Assembly (NCBI RefSeq): GCF_024529955.1
Contig: NZ_AP024854.1
Span: 2,728,001-2,792,000, forward strand
DNA length: 64,000 bases
Reading direction: 5' to 3'
Origin: Photobacterium toruni
GTDB lineage: Bacteria; Pseudomonadota; Gammaproteobacteria; Enterobacterales; Vibrionaceae
Numbering within the stretch: position 1 is the stretch's first letter; each line of letters begins with the position of its first letter. Below, in pieces: positions 63,101 through 64,000 of the stretch. Under the pieces are notes generated by a model, which did not search any database, was not told where the DNA came from, and saw only the letters and a program-made list of their open reading frames with translations. The position numbers were made by a program, and so were the translations under genes.

Positions 63101-64000
63101 CGATCAGTACTGTTATCCACACGTAGTGTGTCTGACATGTACGGACCATTGTCTAAATCGTTCGTAAATAGAACTTCAATAGCTTTATGGCCAGCCTGAG
63201 ATAGAAGTGCTAATGCTTCCAAGCTTAATTCTTGGTTAGCCGTAACAATCAGTTCGCCAGTTTCTTCATTGATGTAATCGCGTGCTGCGATTTTACCAAC
63301 GATATATTCAACAGGTACTTCGATACTATCAATGCCATCTTTCGCCAATTGACGAATATGACGAGCAGTGATACGACGACCTTGCTCTACGTAAACTGTA
63401 CCGTTCGCTTCAATATCAAAGCTTGCAGTTTCGCCACGTAAACGCTCAGGTACTAACTCCATAACTAGAGACTTACCACGTACTTCGAAATTAATTTTCT
63501 CGAAGAACATGTCAAGGATCTGTTCAGTTGTGTAGTTAAGTGCGCGAAGGATAATAGACGCAGGTAATTTACGACGACGGTCGATACGTACGAAAAGATT
63601 ATCCTTAGGATCGAACTCGAAATCCAACCATGAACCACGGTAAGGGATAACACGAGCGTTATATAACACTTTACCTGAGGAGTGGGTTTTACCCTTATCG
63701 CTGTCAAAGAATACACCAGGACTACGGTGCAGCTGAGATACGATAACCCTCTCGGTACCGTTAATAACGAATGTACCGTTATCTGTCATGAGCGGAATTT
63801 CGCCCATGTAAACTTCTTGTTCTTTAATGTCTTTTACGGTGCCAGCCGGCGCATCACGGTCATACATGACCAGACGTAGCTTCACGCGTAGTGGAGCAGA
63901 ATAAGTTACGCCACGAATTTGACATTCTTTGACATCGAAGACCGGCTCACCGAGACGATAGCTAACGTATTGCAGCTCGGAATTGCCATTATAGCTCTGG
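60151..64000 (-). CDS. rpoB: RNA polymerase beta subunit, N-terminus cut by window edge
   Basis: The frame is open to the right edge, where it reads [20 protein letters not shown]; about 60-65 N-terminal residues are missing. Rifampicin-binding cluster I reads [20 protein letters not shown] and [14 protein letters not shown]. Positions equivalent to E. coli D516, H526 and S531 are all wild type, so no common rifampicin-resistance change is present. The C-terminus ends [10 protein letters not shown]. Followed at 100 bp by rpoC. Confidence 0.98.
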   Translation of the reverse strand, partial: QSYNGNSELQYVSYRLGEPVFDVKECQIRGVTYSAPLRVKLRLVMYDRDAPAGTVKDIKEQEVYMGEIPLMTDNGTFVINGTERVIVSQLHRSPGVFFDSDKGKTHSSGKVLYNARVIPYRGSWLDFEFDPKDNLFVRIDRRRKLPASIILRALNYTTEQILDMFFEKINFEVRGKSLVMELVPERLRGETASFDIEANGTVYVEQGRRITARHIRQLAKDGIDSIEVPVEYIVGKIAARDYINEETGELIVTANQELSLEALALLSQAGHKAIEVLFTNDLDNGPYMSDTLRVDNSTDRLSALVEIYRMMRPGEPPTREAADQLFESLFFSEDRYDLSAVGRMKFNSSLLRDEITGSGILDHDDIIDVMRKLIDIRNGKGVVDDIDHLGNRRIRSVGEMAENQFRVGLVRVERAVKERLSLGDLDAIMPQDLINAKPISAAVKEFFGSSQLSQFMDQNNPLSEVTHKRRISALGPGGLTRERAGFEVRDVHATHYGRLCPIETPEGPNIGLINSLAVFARCNSYGFLETPYRKVVDGQVTDQIEYLSAIEEGLYVIAQANAALNEDGSFADELITARQSGDSGLHPRDHVQYMDVATNQIVSVAASLIPFLEHDDANRALMGANMQRQAVPTIRSDKPLVGTGIERQIGVDSGVTAVAKRGGQVQSVDASRIVIKVNEDELIPGEAGIDIYNLTKYTRSNQNTCINQRPTVLPGEPVARGDVLADGPSTDLGELALGQNMRIAFMPWNGYNFEDSILVSERVVQEDRFTTIHIQELSCVARDTKLGSEEITADIPNVGEAALSKLDESGIVYIGAEVKGGDILVGKVTPKGETQLTPEEKLLRAIFGEKASDVKDSSLRVPGSVTGTIIDVQVFTRDGVEKDKRALEIEEMQLKEAKKDITEEFQILEGGLLARVRTLLLSAGYGEEKISTMNRDTLFAQTLDDESLQNQLEQLAEQYDELKAEFDKKFETKRRKITQGDDLAPGVLKIVKVYLAVRRRIQPGDKMAGRHGNKGVISKINPVEDMPYDEKGQTVDIVLNPLGVPSRMNIGQILETHLGLAAKGIGDKLNDMLKEQQELHKFRNFLQRVYNLGDTRQKVDIAELSDEEVRTLVQNLRKGLPIATPVFDGCPESSIKELLQLGDLPTSGQLKLFDGRTGDPFERPVTVGYMYMLKLNHLVDDKMHARSTGSYSLVTQQPLGGKAQFGGQRFGEMEVWALEAYGAAYTLQEMLTVKSDDVNGRTKMYKNIVDGDHRMEPGMPESFNVLLKEIRSLGINIELEDK

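Overview
The window is a contiguous piece of an AT-rich gamma-proteobacterial chromosome. Gene content and order point to Vibrionaceae, most likely a Photobacterium-like species. Supporting signs are strong synteny with the E. coli 94-min, 73-min and 90-min regions, a CrbR/CrbS-type acetate regulatory pair beside acs, a type II 3-dehydroquinase, an AmiB carrying LysM repeats, and a long amplified tRNA array. No prophage, insertion sequence, CRISPR array or rRNA operon is visible.

Layout. 1-3.55 kb: amiB (cut by the left edge), tsaE, a remnant of nnr, and divergent queG. 3.56-3.85 kb: a gene-free cluster of DnaA-box-like 9-mers. 4.06-6.75 kb: one tRNA transcription unit on the minus strand with promoter, 8 initiator tRNA-fMet, 11 tRNA-Gly(GCC), one decayed tRNA-Gly and a terminator. 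6.8-9.6 kb: orn, rsgA, psd. 9.8 kb: a periplasmic alpha-carbonic anhydrase. 10.8-17.4 kb: epmA, frdABCD, efp and epmB, so EF-P and two of its modifying enzymes flank fumarate reductase. 17.4-20.6 kb: rimK and an unknown 150-aa protein set in AT-rich spacers carrying a dispersed repeat. 20.6-28.1 kb: groEL/groES, a MATE pump, fxsA, aspA, dcuA. 28.2-35.1 kb: a stand-alone DsbD-gamma-like thioredoxin, a CrbR-like regulator, a CrbS-like hybrid kinase without its transporter domain, an MFS transporter and acs.

35.6-42.4 kb: aroQ, accB, accC, yhdT, panF, then prmA and dusB-fis. 42.4-43.8 kb: a small zinc ribbon protein, ppnP and zntR. 43.9-47.0 kb: purH-purD under a PurR-type operator. 47.1-55.7 kb: yjaH, hupA, a CNNM/CBS transporter, brnQ preceded by a Val/Leu/Ile-rich leader peptide, yjaG, a 2-hydroxyacid dehydrogenase, hemE, nudC and rsd. 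55.8 kb to the right edge: rpoC and most of rpoB.

Themes: translation capacity (tRNA array, EF-P modification, RsgA, RimK, PrmA, DusB, Fis, RNA polymerase); anaerobic C4-dicarboxylate metabolism (aspA, dcuA, frdABCD form an aspartate-to-fumarate-to-succinate route); acetate and acetyl-CoA use (CrbRS-like pair, acs, accBC).

Most unusual observations: (1) a DnaA-box cluster in the same slot, tRNA-Gly | queG, that datA occupies in E. coli; (2) the fMet/Gly tRNA array with a decaying terminal unit; (3) a brnQ leader peptide with overlapping mutually exclusive hairpins; (4) a CrbS-like kinase reduced to its cytoplasmic half; (5) a DsbD reduced to its thioredoxin domain; (6) loss of nnr leaving only its C-terminal codons; (7) an unexplained repeat family around rimK. 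Start codons were re-chosen for many genes from Shine-Dalgarno spacing and family N-termini.
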